This document shows positions 13,517 through 20,344 of a DNA stretch of 26,042 bases, piece after piece. How positions within the stretch are numbered: the stretch's first letter is position 1; the number at the start of each line of letters is the position of its first letter. The DNA comes from a virus, in IMG/VR virus record IMGVR_UViG_3300042549_003323, positions 1 through 26,042 of that record; one strand, written 5' to 3'. A model generated the notes under the pieces. The model was not told the origin of the DNA, searched no databases, and saw only the letters and a program-made list of their open reading frames with translations. The position numbers and the translations under genes are program-made.

Positions 13517-14635
13517 TTAAAAAAGTGTGGTTAATCTTGCGACTTGTCCATGTTTTTTATGGAATATAAATCCTTCTATTGCTAGTGGTGAGTGTTGATA
13601 CCCGCTTTTGTGATGCCAACTATCTGCAGGTGATGGTGAACGTAGCGACTCAATTTGTACGGACATTACATCTTTGCTTGTTTTGTGGTGAACGTGGTGA
13701 GTAAACCAATATCTATGCTTGCAATCGTGCCAATGTTGACTAGCTTCATGGCACATTAATAAAGGTAAATCTGTTTGTTTAGCTCCGTCTCCATGTGTTG
13801 TACCGATTAAGTTCTTTCCGTATGTTGTATATTTACGATGTGAAGGAGAACGATTAAATGTGATGTTTGGGTGTTCGTTGTACCATGAATAGATAGAATC
13901 CATTAAAAAGAACCCACTCATTTCATCGTGATTAGATACATTATATACAACTTCTAGGTCTGCAATAGCTACTAACGTGCTAATAATGTCAATATATAAC
14001 TGTTTTGCCATCAGAAAAGCATCGAACCACTTCATATGCGTGTCTTGTTGCGTCCCCTTTGTTGTTTGATTTCGTACGTTGTCCGTATTTAAGACATCAT
14101 TTCCTACAATTAATATGATCTTATCTATATTAAAACCTTTAGACTTACTTAAAATAGACGCTACTCCATCCTTAACACGTTGCACTGCCATCTGTGAGTT
14201 GTACTCCTCACCTGTTTCAAACGCAGAACATAGTTTGTTAACGTGTATGTCTGCAGGATCTATAAGTAAACAGTGTGACTCTTCCTCTGAATCCGTTCTA
14301 ATTATCTGAATGTAATTAGGTTTGATGTCCTTAACCGATGCGATAAAGTCTTCTTTAAAGTCTTCATATTTAAATGTGTCAGTTTCACCTTTTACATTTA
14401 TGGAGTAGTGCTTACCTTTATACCAATAGTTTTTGATTTTGTCGGGATCTATTCCTACAGCTTCACACTCATCGAATACACCTTTGTTTTTGGCTCTATC
14501 TAGCATTTTAGAAGTTTGCCTTCTTTTGGTGTCAGAATATTCTAGGTTGTTTTCTTTACAGATTTTCTTTGCAATTTCAGTAATATTAACTCCGTGTTTG
14601 TAGAGCTCTATTATCTCGGTTTTAAATTCAACCAT
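13517..14635 (-). CDS. Calcineurin-like metallophosphoesterase with N-terminal HTH
   Basis: This 372-residue protein starts with a region (1-50) resembling a helix-turn-helix (IIELYKHGVNITEIAKKI). The phosphoesterase core from about 122 holds the metal-binding motifs in order: DIH (D129, H131), GNDxxN (178-183), NHD (235-237), HGD (281-283) and HHVHH (313-317). Such enzymes hydrolyse phosphodiesters, so a DNA or nucleotide substrate is likely, given the early-gene context; RNA or cyclic nucleotides cannot be excluded. It is monocistronic with the 72-residue gene and is set off by a terminator upstream. A weak TTATTTG sequence lies about 15-25 bases before the ATG, and no full promoter match is seen. 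Confidence 0.85.
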   Translation of the reverse strand: MVEFKTEIIELYKHGVNITEIAKKICKENNLEYSDTKRRQTSKMLDRAKNKGVFDECEAVGIDPDKIKNYWYKGKHYSINVKGETDTFKYEDFKEDFIASVKDIKPNYIQIIRTDSEEESHCLLIDPADIHVNKLCSAFETGEEYNSQMAVQRVKDGVASILSKSKGFNIDKIILIVGNDVLNTDNVRNQTTKGTQQDTHMKWFDAFLMAKQLYIDIISTLVAIADLEVVYNVSNHDEMSGFFLMDSIYSWYNEHPNITFNRSPSHRKYTTYGKNLIGTTHGDGAKQTDLPLLMCHEASQHWHDCKHRYWFTHHVHHKTSKDVMSVQIESLRSPSPADSWHHKSGYQHSPLAIEGFIFHKKHGQVARLTTLF

Positions 14636-14690
14636 TTAAATACGTATTAGTACAAATAAGTAACTATATATTTAGGGAATTGTTTTGCAT

Positions 14691-14721
14691 AAAAAAAACT
14701 CCTACCAATTACGATAGGAGT
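14691..14721 (-). terminator. Intrinsic terminator of the small-gene operon
   Basis: On the minus strand a perfect 7-bp stem (ACTCCTA/TAGGAGT, 14715-14721 with 14698-14704) with a 10-base loop is followed by eight T. It begins 18 bases after the stop of the last small gene. Confidence 0.85.
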
Positions 14722-14738
14722 CCAAGCAAGAGGCTTTA

Positions 14739-14966
14739 CTACAGCGATTCTGGAGTTACGTTGCTTTTTAAATATAAATCAATAAATTGCTCAATTGTTA
14801 ACCCAATGTGATTTTCTCCGTTATCTCGAAAGAACTTGAAGAAGTCTATTAAGTAGTTACGTTCTATTTCTTTTGCTTTGTCGAATACATCATTTACTTC
14901 TTGATAATGTTTAACATTAATAAATTGATATAATTCAACAAATAAATGTTCGGTTGCTCTTTTCAT
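14739..14966 (-). CDS. Small hypothetical protein, last gene of the operon
   Basis: This 75-residue protein is helical and aromatic-rich (HLFVELYQFINV, then IERNYLIDFFKFFRDNG), ending with a TIEQFIDLYLKS helix. It is not recognised. Four-base overlap with the zinc-ribbon gene upstream; the operon terminator follows. Confidence 0.55.
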   Translation of the reverse strand: MKRATEHLFVELYQFINVKHYQEVNDVFDKAKEIERNYLIDFFKFFRDNGENHIGLTIEQFIDLYLKSNVTPESL

Positions 14967-15187
14967 CTTTTAAAAAAATTAAGTATTATTTGTTTTTTAC
15001 TAGCTTGTGTGAATGTAAACTTACCATCTACACGATGCGTAAACCCTTTATCTAATATATTGCGTTTAAGCGTGCAAAATCTGCATTCGATAGTCTTACC
15101 CTTATTTGATTTTATTTTGTATTTAGACTCGTCTAAATGATACATAAACATGGGGTAGTTATTCCTACAGGTGAAACATTTTTTCAT
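14963..15187 (-). CDS. Small zinc-ribbon-like protein
   Basis: This 74-residue basic protein has two CxxC knuckles, CFTC (C4, C7) and CRFC (C35, C38), spaced as in small zinc ribbons, followed by a Lys/Arg-rich tail. It probably binds zinc and possibly nucleic acid. Its ATG starts four bases after the upstream gene's stop, and its own stop overlaps the next gene by four bases. Confidence 0.6.
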   Translation of the reverse strand: MKKCFTCRNNYPMFMYHLDESKYKIKSNKGKTIECRFCTLKRNILDKGFTHRVDGKFTFTQASKKQIILNFFKR

Positions 15188-15191
15188 AGTC

Positions 15192-15347
15192 TTAATACTC
15201 TTTAAATATACTTACAAATTCATACTCATTTCCCAATGTTAATGAAGCACTTTTTAGTGGGTATTCTCTAATTAGTTTTGCTTTAATTTTAGGTAACTCT
15301 ACGTAAGTAGTATTTCCATCAAATAAAGGTGGTGTTCCAATTTTCAT
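15192..15347 (-). CDS. Small hypothetical protein (51 residues)
   Basis: A 51-codon frame with an ATG start fills the space between its neighbours. The protein begins MKIGTPPLFDGNTTYVEL and ends FVSIFKEY. It looks beta-rich and has no recognised domain. It starts four bases after the upstream gene's stop and ends four bases before the next ATG, which is strong packing evidence for a real gene. Confidence 0.6.
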   Translation of the reverse strand: MKIGTPPLFDGNTTYVELPKIKAKLIREYPLKSASLTLGNEYEFVSIFKEY

Positions 15348-15351
15348 AACT

Positions 15352-15507
15352 TTATATTTTACCTTGTTGATGCAATACCATTAACTGCTTTCTTGTTTTC
15401 AAATACATCTCAAACGTGTACACTTTTTGTATTTTAGTGAAGTGCTTGATGTAGTTTCCATAAAGTCTTTGTTTATTCCAATCAATACATTTTTTACTTA
15501 GTTTCAT
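15352..15507 (-). CDS. Small basic hypothetical protein (51 residues)
   Basis: A 51-codon frame with an ATG start. The protein is very basic and aromatic: MKLSKKCIDWNKQRLYGNYI, then a helix with KVYTFEMYLKTRKQLM. It may bind nucleic acid; that is inference from composition only. It lies 14 bases after the upstream stop and four bases before the next gene. Confidence 0.55.
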   Translation of the reverse strand: MKLSKKCIDWNKQRLYGNYIKHFTKIQKVYTFEMYLKTRKQLMVLHQQGKI

Positions 15508-15521
15508 TTCTCAATTATTTA

Positions 15522-15680
15522 TTAATCATCAAAAGGATGATTTCCATCCATTGTTATTTTTATAGTGCTACCTTCTTCAATTACTTGTCCAATATTATCC
15601 CAACAAATGCCATCAGATAATACTACTATTTTGTCTTTAGGTAACTTTTCAAGTGAGTTAATTAATTCTTGTACTGTCAT
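15522..15680 (-). CDS. Small conserved phage protein (52 residues, MTVQELINSL type)
   Basis: A 52-codon frame starting MTVQELINSLEKLPKDK, an opening shared by many short phage proteins of unknown function (xTVxELIxxLxxLPxD), followed by a beta segment and an acidic end (HPFDD). The ATG overlaps the upstream stop in an ATGA junction. Confidence 0.65.
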   Translation of the reverse strand: MTVQELINSLEKLPKDKIVVLSDGICWDNIGQVIEEGSTIKITMDGNHPFDD

Positions 15681-15868
15681 TTCTTAATCATTTTATCGTA
15701 ATACTCCTCAACACTATCGTACTGCTGATGAAAGGTTGATTTTTTAGCTTCTTTCATCGCTTGTATTATTTGGTTGCGTTCCATTTTTAACGCTTCAATA
15801 ATTGCTTTGCTATCTTCTTCATCCCAAAAAATAGCTAATTGATTTTCTAACCATTCTACTGCTGTCAT
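15677..15868 (-). CDS. Small conserved phage protein (MTAVEWL type)
   Basis: This 63-residue protein starts MTAVEWLENQL, an opening common to short phage proteins that are often a few tens of residues long, with an IIQAMKEAKKSTFHQQYDS middle. That layout (TAVxWL ... IxxAKxME or similar) is widespread and of unknown function. ATGA overlaps join it to the genes on both sides. Confidence 0.7.
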   Translation of the reverse strand: MTAVEWLENQLAIFWDEEDSKAIIEALKMERNQIIQAMKEAKKSTFHQQYDSVEEYYDKMIKK

Positions 15869-16158
15869 AACTTATAAAATATTGCTTTCTCACTTTCACT
15901 TAATTGTTCATATCTCGCGCTAAACCCGTTTATCATATTTTCCTCTGAATCATACGCTTCGTTTTTATATCCTAAACCTACTTTTGTTTGCATTCTAAGT
16001 TTCTCTAACTCCATACGTTTTAAGCCCTCTATTTGGCATTTATGTACCTTTGTAGCACGTTTTTTTAACTCGTTTAAAATAGTTACGTTAAAAGGCTGTT
16101 TATGCAGTCTGTTCGTAAGAGTTTCTGTGCTTAATTTTCTTGCTAGCTCGTTTGTCAT
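15865..16158 (-). CDS. Small charged hypothetical protein
   Basis: This 97-residue basic protein is predicted helical (ILNELKKRATKVHKCQIEGL, then MELEKLRMQTK) with an acidic C-terminal end (YEQLSESEKAIF). It is not recognised. Its ATG overlaps the stop of the micropeptide upstream (ATGA), and its stop overlaps the next gene (ATGA). Confidence 0.55.
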   Translation of the reverse strand: MTNELARKLSTETLTNRLHKQPFNVTILNELKKRATKVHKCQIEGLKRMELEKLRMQTKVGLGYKNEAYDSEENMINGFSARYEQLSESEKAIFYKL

Positions 16159-16220
16159 AATATAAATAGTATTGTAATGGTTATTACTATAATCGCTAAT
16201 ATCATTTTTGCTACAAACAT
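16155..16220 (-). CDS. 21-residue hydrophobic micropeptide
   Basis: The frame encodes 21 residues: MFVAKMILAII, then VITITILFIL. It has a single Lys near the start and is otherwise all hydrophobic, enough for one membrane span with no tail. Its stop overlaps the next ATG (ATGA), and its start overlaps the 3' end of the 46-residue gene by ten bases. That packing suggests it is translated. Its role is unknown; a small membrane regulator or lysis helper are possibilities. A chance frame in AT-rich DNA cannot be excluded. Confidence 0.45.
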   Translation of the reverse strand: MFVAKMILAIIVITITILFIL

Positions 16221-16351
16221 GTATAGTATTTTGGTCTATCGTTAGTAAAATACGTTTCTTTCATCTTTTTAACGCGTTTCATGTGCTTTCTGTCTTTTTC
16301 GATAGTATCTATTATCCAATAAATAAAACCTCCTAAAATTGCCTCTATCAT
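16211..16351 (-). CDS. Small membrane-associated protein (46 residues)
   Basis: A 46-codon frame with an ATG that overlaps the upstream stop (ATGA). A hydrophobic N-terminus (MIEAILGGFIYWIIDTI) is followed by a very basic segment (RKHMKRVKKMK), giving a short possible membrane anchor with a positive cytoplasmic tail. It is not recognised. Confidence 0.55.
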   Translation of the reverse strand: MIEAILGGFIYWIIDTIEKDRKHMKRVKKMKETYFTNDRPKYYTCL

Positions 16352-16545
16352 AATTCTTTAATTTCTTGTATTAATTTTTTCTTATCAAATGATTTACTTC
16401 CATTTTCTACTATAAATAGTATAGCGTATAATTTAGCTATTTCTTCATATATAGTAAAAGTTTCATGATTATATTTATAATCTTTTTTTACTATTTGTTG
16501 AAAATAACTAGAAACTAATCTAGTGGCTTCTTTTTTATATCTCAT
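16348..16545 (-). CDS. Small conserved protein, paralogue-like to the previous gene's C-terminal half
   Basis: This 65-residue protein begins MRYKKEATRLVSSYFQQI and ends FDKKKLIQEIKEL. It follows a pattern I recall from many phage early proteins: a KKKAxxLVxxF start, a central helix (AKLYAILFIVENG), and a closing KxEIxxL. The C-terminal half of the upstream gene (from residue 49) shows the same layout, so the two look like a tandem duplication. Function is unknown. ATGA overlaps join it to both neighbours. Confidence 0.6.
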   Translation of the reverse strand: MRYKKEATRLVSSYFQQIVKKDYKYNHETFTIYEEIAKLYAILFIVENGSKSFDKKKLIQEIKEL

Positions 16546-16856
16546 AATTCAATTATTTTTTGTTTAACACCTTCCCAGTAAAATATATTTACATCATCTT
16601 TAAGACCTTTTAAAGCTATGTACATCGTCATCATCATATCAATAGCTAATAATGCATCTCTTTTTGTGCTAAATTTTTCTATTAATTCGATAGCTTTGTT
16701 TTTCTCGTTCATATTTTTTACATTTGGTTTGTAATCACAACAATTACAATATTTATATTTTTTATTCCATATATGTAGTTTACCGCAAAACTTACAATTC
16801 CAAGTATATGTCTCGCACCCCATATCAATTAAAGATATGGGATAGTGCGTAAACAT
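16542..16856 (-). CDS. Zinc-ribbon fused to a small conserved helical domain
   Basis: This 104-residue protein has an N-terminal cysteine-rich part (CKFC 21-24, then CNCC 37-40, with C14 before), likely a zinc ribbon. From residue 49 (MNEKNKAIELIEKF ... WEGVKQKIIEL) it has the same layout as the next gene, a common stand-alone phage protein. It may be a fusion, or an internal start at M49 (16712) may make the short form too. The ATG at 16856 overlaps the upstream gene by 32 bases; an ATG at 16823 lies just past that gene's stop, inside the 16814-16849 hairpin. Confidence 0.6.
   Translation of the reverse strand: MFTHYPISLIDMGCETYTWNCKFCGKLHIWNKKYKYCNCCDYKPNVKNMNEKNKAIELIEKFSTKRDALLAIDMMMTMYIALKGLKDDVNIFYWEGVKQKIIEL
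16814..16849 (-). promoter_or_regulatory. Strong hairpin across the gene junction, hiding an ATG
   Basis: An 8-bp perfect stem (CCCATATC 16819-16826, GATATGGG 16834-16841; 7-base loop) is continued after a 3-base bulge by 5 bp (16814-16818 with 16845-16849). On the minus-strand RNA the alternative ATG at 16823 and the upstream gene's stop lie in it. No T-run follows, so it is not a terminator; translational control or RNA stability is a possible role. Confidence 0.45.
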
Positions 16857-17031
16857 TTTTACAAATTTGTTCTTTTGCTTTTTTAGAACGTTCTGTTTTT
16901 TGTTCTAACATTTCAGATATAAAATCTTGTTCTTGTTTAAATGCTAATTCAATAGCTTTGTTTTCATCCATTGTAGGATTTTCTTTTAAGATATTAAATA
17001 ATCTTTCTGTAATAGTTTCTAAAGTTTTCAT
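16825..17031 (-). CDS. Small helical hypothetical protein, first gene of the operon
   Basis: This 68-residue, highly charged helical protein (TITERLFNILKEN, then ENKAIELAFKQEQDFISEML) is not recognised. It is the first gene after the conserved promoter element (17053-17088), with the TATATTTG box ending about 21 bases before the ATG at 17031. It overlaps the zinc-ribbon gene by 32 bases. Confidence 0.55.
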   Translation of the reverse strand: MKTLETITERLFNILKENPTMDENKAIELAFKQEQDFISEMLEQKTERSKKAKEQICKNVYALSHIFN

Positions 17032-17052
17032 ATTTTTCTCTGTTTGTTTCTA

Positions 17053-17088
17053 CAAATATAATGCTTTTATTATAATATCATAACATTT
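17053..17088 (-). promoter_or_regulatory. Conserved promoter/operator element, copy B
   Basis: TATATTTG on the minus strand (17053-17060) matches the Bacteroidota -7 box, and the full 36-base segment matches 6055-6090 at 31 positions. It sits between the endolysin terminator and the first gene of the small-gene operon, exactly where a promoter is needed. Confidence 0.65.
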
Positions 17089-17101
17089 TATAAAATAAAG
17101 T

Positions 17102-17133
17102 AAAAAAAAACGCAACCGATTAAGATTGCGTTT
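17102..17133 (-). terminator. Intrinsic terminator of the virion/lysis transcript
   Basis: On the minus strand a perfect 8-bp stem (AAACGCAA/TTGCGTTT, 17126-17133 with 17108-17115), 10-base loop, then six more T (nine in all from the stem into the run). It begins 20 bases after the endolysin stop. Confidence 0.85.
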
Positions 17134-17152
17134 AAAATAGATTGTTATATAG

Positions 17153-17623
17153 TTACAAAATAGGATAAGATATCCCGTTTGTATCTTTAAATGTAGGCTT
17201 GTTTTTCAATGTTTGCCATGTGTAACCAAATGCTTTTTGAAAATGAGGGTAATCTTTGAAATTTTTCCAATCACCACCATGCTCGTAACCTTTGCTTTTA
17301 AAGTATTCTACTACTAACTTAAAGTAAGGAGAGCTAATATTCCAATCTATACTCTCAAAAGTTCCGTTATTATCCTTATCTAGTAGTATAGCTATATCAA
17401 AAGCAAGCCCATAGTTATGTATAGATTGCCCTCCTTTAGCGTTCGTTACTTTAGGTCTTTGATTGTATAGCTTGTTTTGTTCTTCTACACTTCGATAAAC
17501 GTAAGCAAAACGCAATCTAACACCCTTAGGTAACTTATTATTACATTCGATATAATAATTCTTTAACTCTTCTCTGATTTTAGGATGCGCAGTTGCTATC
17601 CTATCTAGTGTTAATTTGTCCAT
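17153..17623 (-). CDS. M15-family peptidase endolysin
   Basis: This 156-residue cell-wall peptidase of the M15 (VanY/phage L-Ala-D-Glu endopeptidase) type has YRSVEEQNKLYNQRP at 43-57, the zinc ligands in SIHNYGLAFD (H69, D76), GGDWKNF with W119, and PHFQ with H127. These enzymes cut the stem peptide of peptidoglycan at the end of infection. No signal peptide is seen, so it needs a holin, and the two-TM protein just upstream is the candidate. Its ATG overlaps that gene's stop by one base. A terminator follows. Confidence 0.92.
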   Translation of the reverse strand: MDKLTLDRIATAHPKIREELKNYYIECNNKLPKGVRLRFAYVYRSVEEQNKLYNQRPKVTNAKGGQSIHNYGLAFDIAILLDKDNNGTFESIDWNISSPYFKLVVEYFKSKGYEHGGDWKNFKDYPHFQKAFGYTWQTLKNKPTFKDTNGISYPIL

Positions 17624-17802
17624 TACTCAACAGCTAAATGAGAGATTGACTTAACTGTTGCACCGATTGTAAGTAATACACCGCCTACGATTGGAAGTGG
17701 AGTTACTAATACACCTCCTACGATTGTAAGTGCTACACCTACTTTTCCAATTTTTACCCAAAACTTTGGTCGTGGTGCTTTTATTCTATCGATTAATTTC
17801 AT
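17623..17802 (-). CDS. Two-TM holin candidate
   Basis: This 59-residue protein has a basic N-terminus (MKLIDRIKAPRPKFWVKIGK) and two glycine-rich hydrophobic segments, about 21-36 (VGVALTIVGGVLV) and 38-52 (PIVGGVLLTIGATV), joined by a proline turn. It matches small phage holins in size, topology and position directly before the endolysin, but there is no sequence family I can name. The frame extends upstream to a TTG at 17847; the ATG at 17802, two bases from the upstream stop, is preferred. Confidence 0.6.
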   Translation of the reverse strand: MKLIDRIKAPRPKFWVKIGKVGVALTIVGGVLVTPLPIVGGVLLTIGATVKSISHLAVE

Positions 17803-17803
17803 A

Positions 17804-18484
17804 TCAATTATATTTAATGTTTGCGAATTTGCCGTTAATTGCTTCAAATGTATCTTGTAAATCTTTTGGAAGTAAATCTATTCCAAACGCATAAATATTA
17901 TAACAAGCTAATATTTTACTAAAATGCGTATCGTAATGTTCACATGAAAAAATTGCTTCCGTTCTATGTTGAAAACCTAAAACAACACCATGCCTAAATA
18001 CTTCAAATAATTCTATTACGTAATCAACCTCTTCTTTACTTATTCCTTTACTTAACCAATGAGTTCTAATTTTATCTATATAAATTTCGTGCATGTTCCA
18101 TAAAGAAGATAGTATTAATTGCTTTAATTCGTCGCTAGATAACTTGCTAAAATCGTTATCTAAGAAATCACTAAACTTATCATAACATACGTTACATTTA
18201 AACTTTACAAAATCGGAACTCATTCGTGATTTAGTCTCGTCGTATTTGCCGTGAGAAAAAAACTTTAAAAATAATGCTTCTCGTTTAACTCTTTCAAGTG
18301 TAGGAAATATATCATGAGACTTCAAAGACTTAATATCTTGTATTTTTTCTTTACGTTTAATTAATGAAGTAAACCATGTCGATATAGGTTTATGAAAGTA
18401 ATATAGAATTACAACCAATACAACCAACACGAATATCATTATCGGGGATAGTTTAGAATTTAGTATCGATTGTAGTTCTTGCAT
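17804..18484 (-). CDS. Membrane-anchored protein in the lysis region
   Basis: This 226-residue protein has a single strong membrane span at about 13-30 (LSPIMIFVLVVLVVILYYF), a short basic stretch (LIKRKEKI), and a large soluble part that looks helical, with scattered Cys/His (CNVCYDKF, CEHYDTHF). The basic residues after the span suggest that the soluble part is cytoplasmic. It is not recognised. Being next to the holin and endolysin it may act in lysis or in membrane-level control of infection; no motif supports either. Confidence 0.6.
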   Translation of the reverse strand: MQELQSILNSKLSPIMIFVLVVLVVILYYFHKPISTWFTSLIKRKEKIQDIKSLKSHDIFPTLERVKREALFLKFFSHGKYDETKSRMSSDFVKFKCNVCYDKFSDFLDNDFSKLSSDELKQLILSSLWNMHEIYIDKIRTHWLSKGISKEEVDYVIELFEVFRHGVVLGFQHRTEAIFSCEHYDTHFSKILACYNIYAFGIDLLPKDLQDTFEAINGKFANIKYN

Positions 18485-18702
18485 TATATCCCAATAATTG
18501 TTATTGTAAATTCATAAGGAGTGCCTAAAACAGCTTCTAATCCTTCGGTATATTGAATATAATAGATATTATCAATTTCCGAGTGATTATAATTAACCCA
18601 ATATAACGTATCACCTAATTCGTTTGGCAATCCTTTATAAGTAGAACATAATTCACGTGCATTTATCGCATATTGTTCTGTTGTATATGTGTACCCTAAC
18701 AT
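18484..18702 (-). CDS. Small hypothetical protein in the late region
   Basis: This 72-residue, tyrosine-rich protein (LGYTYTTEQYAINA ... YYIQYTEGLEAV) looks mixed alpha/beta. It is not recognised. It abuts the adhesin gene (2-base gap) and its stop overlaps the next start by one base. Confidence 0.5.
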   Translation of the reverse strand: MLGYTYTTEQYAINARELCSTYKGLPNELGDTLYWVNYNHSEIDNIYYIQYTEGLEAVLGTPYEFTITIIGI

Positions 18703-18703
18703 A

Positions 18704-19615
18704 TTAATAAATTGAATAATAAGCGTTAATATTTGACTCTATCCCAGCTCTATCTGTCGTTTTATCACTTAAATAAAATATAGTTTCGTACATTCCAATA
18801 TTAGGAGAAAACAAAGCTATATTTGATGGCGCACTCATTAACACAAAATTTGACGCAGTTGAAAATTGACCGCTATCATTTATTGCCATAGAAGTATCTA
18901 CACCGTTAAATCTACCTGTTAATGTTGTAGAACCAAAATGTGCTTGATGAATAAAAGGATTAGTATTGAATGATGATTGTGCTAAACTTGTAGATGTATC
19001 GCGTATACTAGACCTTAAAATAGTATCATTTGCTGACATTTCATATCTACTACCTCCACCTCCAGCATTTGAAGTTCCTCCAATATAAAAAGATATATTT
19101 TCATACGTATTGGTTGCTAAAGCGGATATTTTACCAGCTGTTATTATTGATATTGGTCTGTTTTGTAAATTAGAAATTGGAGTTTGTAAACATCTTAGTC
19201 CATTTGCAACATTTGTAGATAAAATTATTTTTCCATTTAAAGTATTATTTACTCCAATATATCTTATATATGGTTGGTTATCAAATGTCGTTTGAGTTGC
19301 ATTGTTTCCATTTCCTGACTGGTCATACCATATTGAAATAGAAGCATAAATTGCAGAACCTAAAAACGTATTAACTGAATTTATATCAAAATTGCCGTTT
19401 GCATCAAAACCTACATCTAAAGATGACTGGTCTGGGAATCTAACTACTCTAACAGCGTATCCAGTATAAGCACTTCTTAGTTTTCGTAAAGAGTAAGCAC
19501 CTATTGCGTTAGGATAGGTATCTAGTAATTTACCAGATGAATTTATACCACCTTTCATAGCAGTAGCCTTCAACGTTGGAACGTGATTATTAAGAATTCC
19601 GTACCCGTAGAACAT
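18704..19615 (-). CDS. AbfB-like concanavalin-type adhesin (tail or fibre protein)
   Basis: This 303-residue virion protein has a lectin-like domain that resembles the catalytic/ConA-type domain of alpha-L-arabinofuranosidase B: GAYSLRKL (39-46), an AVRVVRFPDQSS stretch, GFDANGNFD (69-77), and the WYDQSGNGNNATQ signature (97-109). The remainder is a beta sandwich typical of LamG/ConA folds. In phages of Bacteroidota such domains occur in tail fibres or head decorations that bind surface or environmental glycans. Whether it retains hydrolase activity is uncertain. It follows two fibre-like genes with gaps of 1-2 bases. Confidence 0.8.
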   Translation of the reverse strand: MFYGYGILNNHVPTLKATAMKGGINSSGKLLDTYPNAIGAYSLRKLRSAYTGYAVRVVRFPDQSSLDVGFDANGNFDINSVNTFLGSAIYASISIWYDQSGNGNNATQTTFDNQPYIRYIGVNNTLNGKIILSTNVANGLRCLQTPISNLQNRPISIITAGKISALATNTYENISFYIGGTSNAGGGGSRYEMSANDTILRSSIRDTSTSLAQSSFNTNPFIHQAHFGSTTLTGRFNGVDTSMAINDSGQFSTASNFVLMSAPSNIALFSPNIGMYETIFYLSDKTTDRAGIESNINAYYSIY

Positions 19616-19616
19616 T

Positions 19617-19886
19617 CTAACCTAAGATTAAGTTAACCGAACCGCTTGTTAAGTCAACACCACTAAATAATACACCTTGACCTGTAATCAACGCGCCAGC
19701 TTTAACGGCAGTTGCAGGAGTTGTAATATACGTACTTTTAACATCTGTACCGCCAACTTTAATTGATGCAAAAACCGTGTCTTCTAATACGAAAATTCCA
19801 GCAATTGTAGCAGTTACTTCCGTTGTGTCATTCACTAATTTAGTTCCTTTCGTAGCAACTAATCTATCTAAATTTGGTAAACTCAT
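19617..19886 (-). CDS. Small beta-rich virion protein
   Basis: This 89-residue protein is Thr/Val/Ala-rich and beta-like throughout (TTEVTATIAGIFVLEDTV, then GALITGQGVLFSGV), the composition of a small head-decoration or fibre-tip protein. It shows no named motif. It lies 2 bases after the fibre-like gene and 1 base before the adhesin gene. Confidence 0.6.
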   Translation of the reverse strand: MSLPNLDRLVATKGTKLVNDTTEVTATIAGIFVLEDTVFASIKVGGTDVKSTYITTPATAVKAGALITGQGVLFSGVDLTSGSVNLILG

Positions 19887-19888
19887 AT

Positions 19889-20344
19889 CTATTTTATTAT
19901 TTTGATTTCTAATTGTGCGACATCTAGCAATGAGTCTAATAATGAAGCTGCTGTACTATCCGCGGTGTAAAACGTTATTACTGTTGTAGACGTTCTATAC
20001 GCTCCTATATTTGTTCCTGCTCCACTAGCTCCTACCGATATATTTATAAACGTTTTTGAAGCAGTAAATAAAGCACTTGAAGCTGTTAATGTATACTCTC
20101 CTGCAGCAGCCCTAGCAAAGGTAAAAGTTTGAGTAACCTCTGTTTCGTAGCTCCAATCTACAGTTGGTGCACTAGTACCTGTTTGTGACAATGTAAACAT
20201 TATAGTTTTGAATGGTCTTATCTCCGCGCCTGTAACAGATTTAGTGTCGTACGTAGCTCCGTTGTAATCTGACACCATCACTAAGTCACTATCTTCTAGT
20301 TGTGCTGCCTTCGGTGTTAACTCGCTTATCTTTTTGTTTGCCAT
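19889..20344 (-). CDS. Fibre-like protein with KISELTP virion-attachment motif
   Basis: This 151-residue protein starts KKISELTPKAAQLEDSDLVMVSD, a form of the KISELT...LxDxDLxxVxD motif found at the N-terminus of many phage tail/fibre proteins. The rest is a Ser/Thr/Ala-rich beta domain. It probably joins the adhesin downstream to the virion. It may also overlap a small frame (20289-20420) at its 5' end. Confidence 0.7.
   Translation of the reverse strand: MANKKISELTPKAAQLEDSDLVMVSDYNGATYDTKSVTGAEIRPFKTIMFTLSQTGTSAPTVDWSYETEVTQTFTFARAAAGEYTLTASSALFTASKTFINISVGASGAGTNIGAYRTSTTVITFYTADSTAASLLDSLLDVAQLEIKIIK

Noticed and set aside
13501-13522. Perfect 8-bp palindrome TTTTAAGG/CCTTAAAA after the metallophosphoesterase gene, as a terminator
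   Set aside because: No T-run follows the stem on the minus strand and the stem is A/T-rich; it may only be chance or a weak RNA stem.
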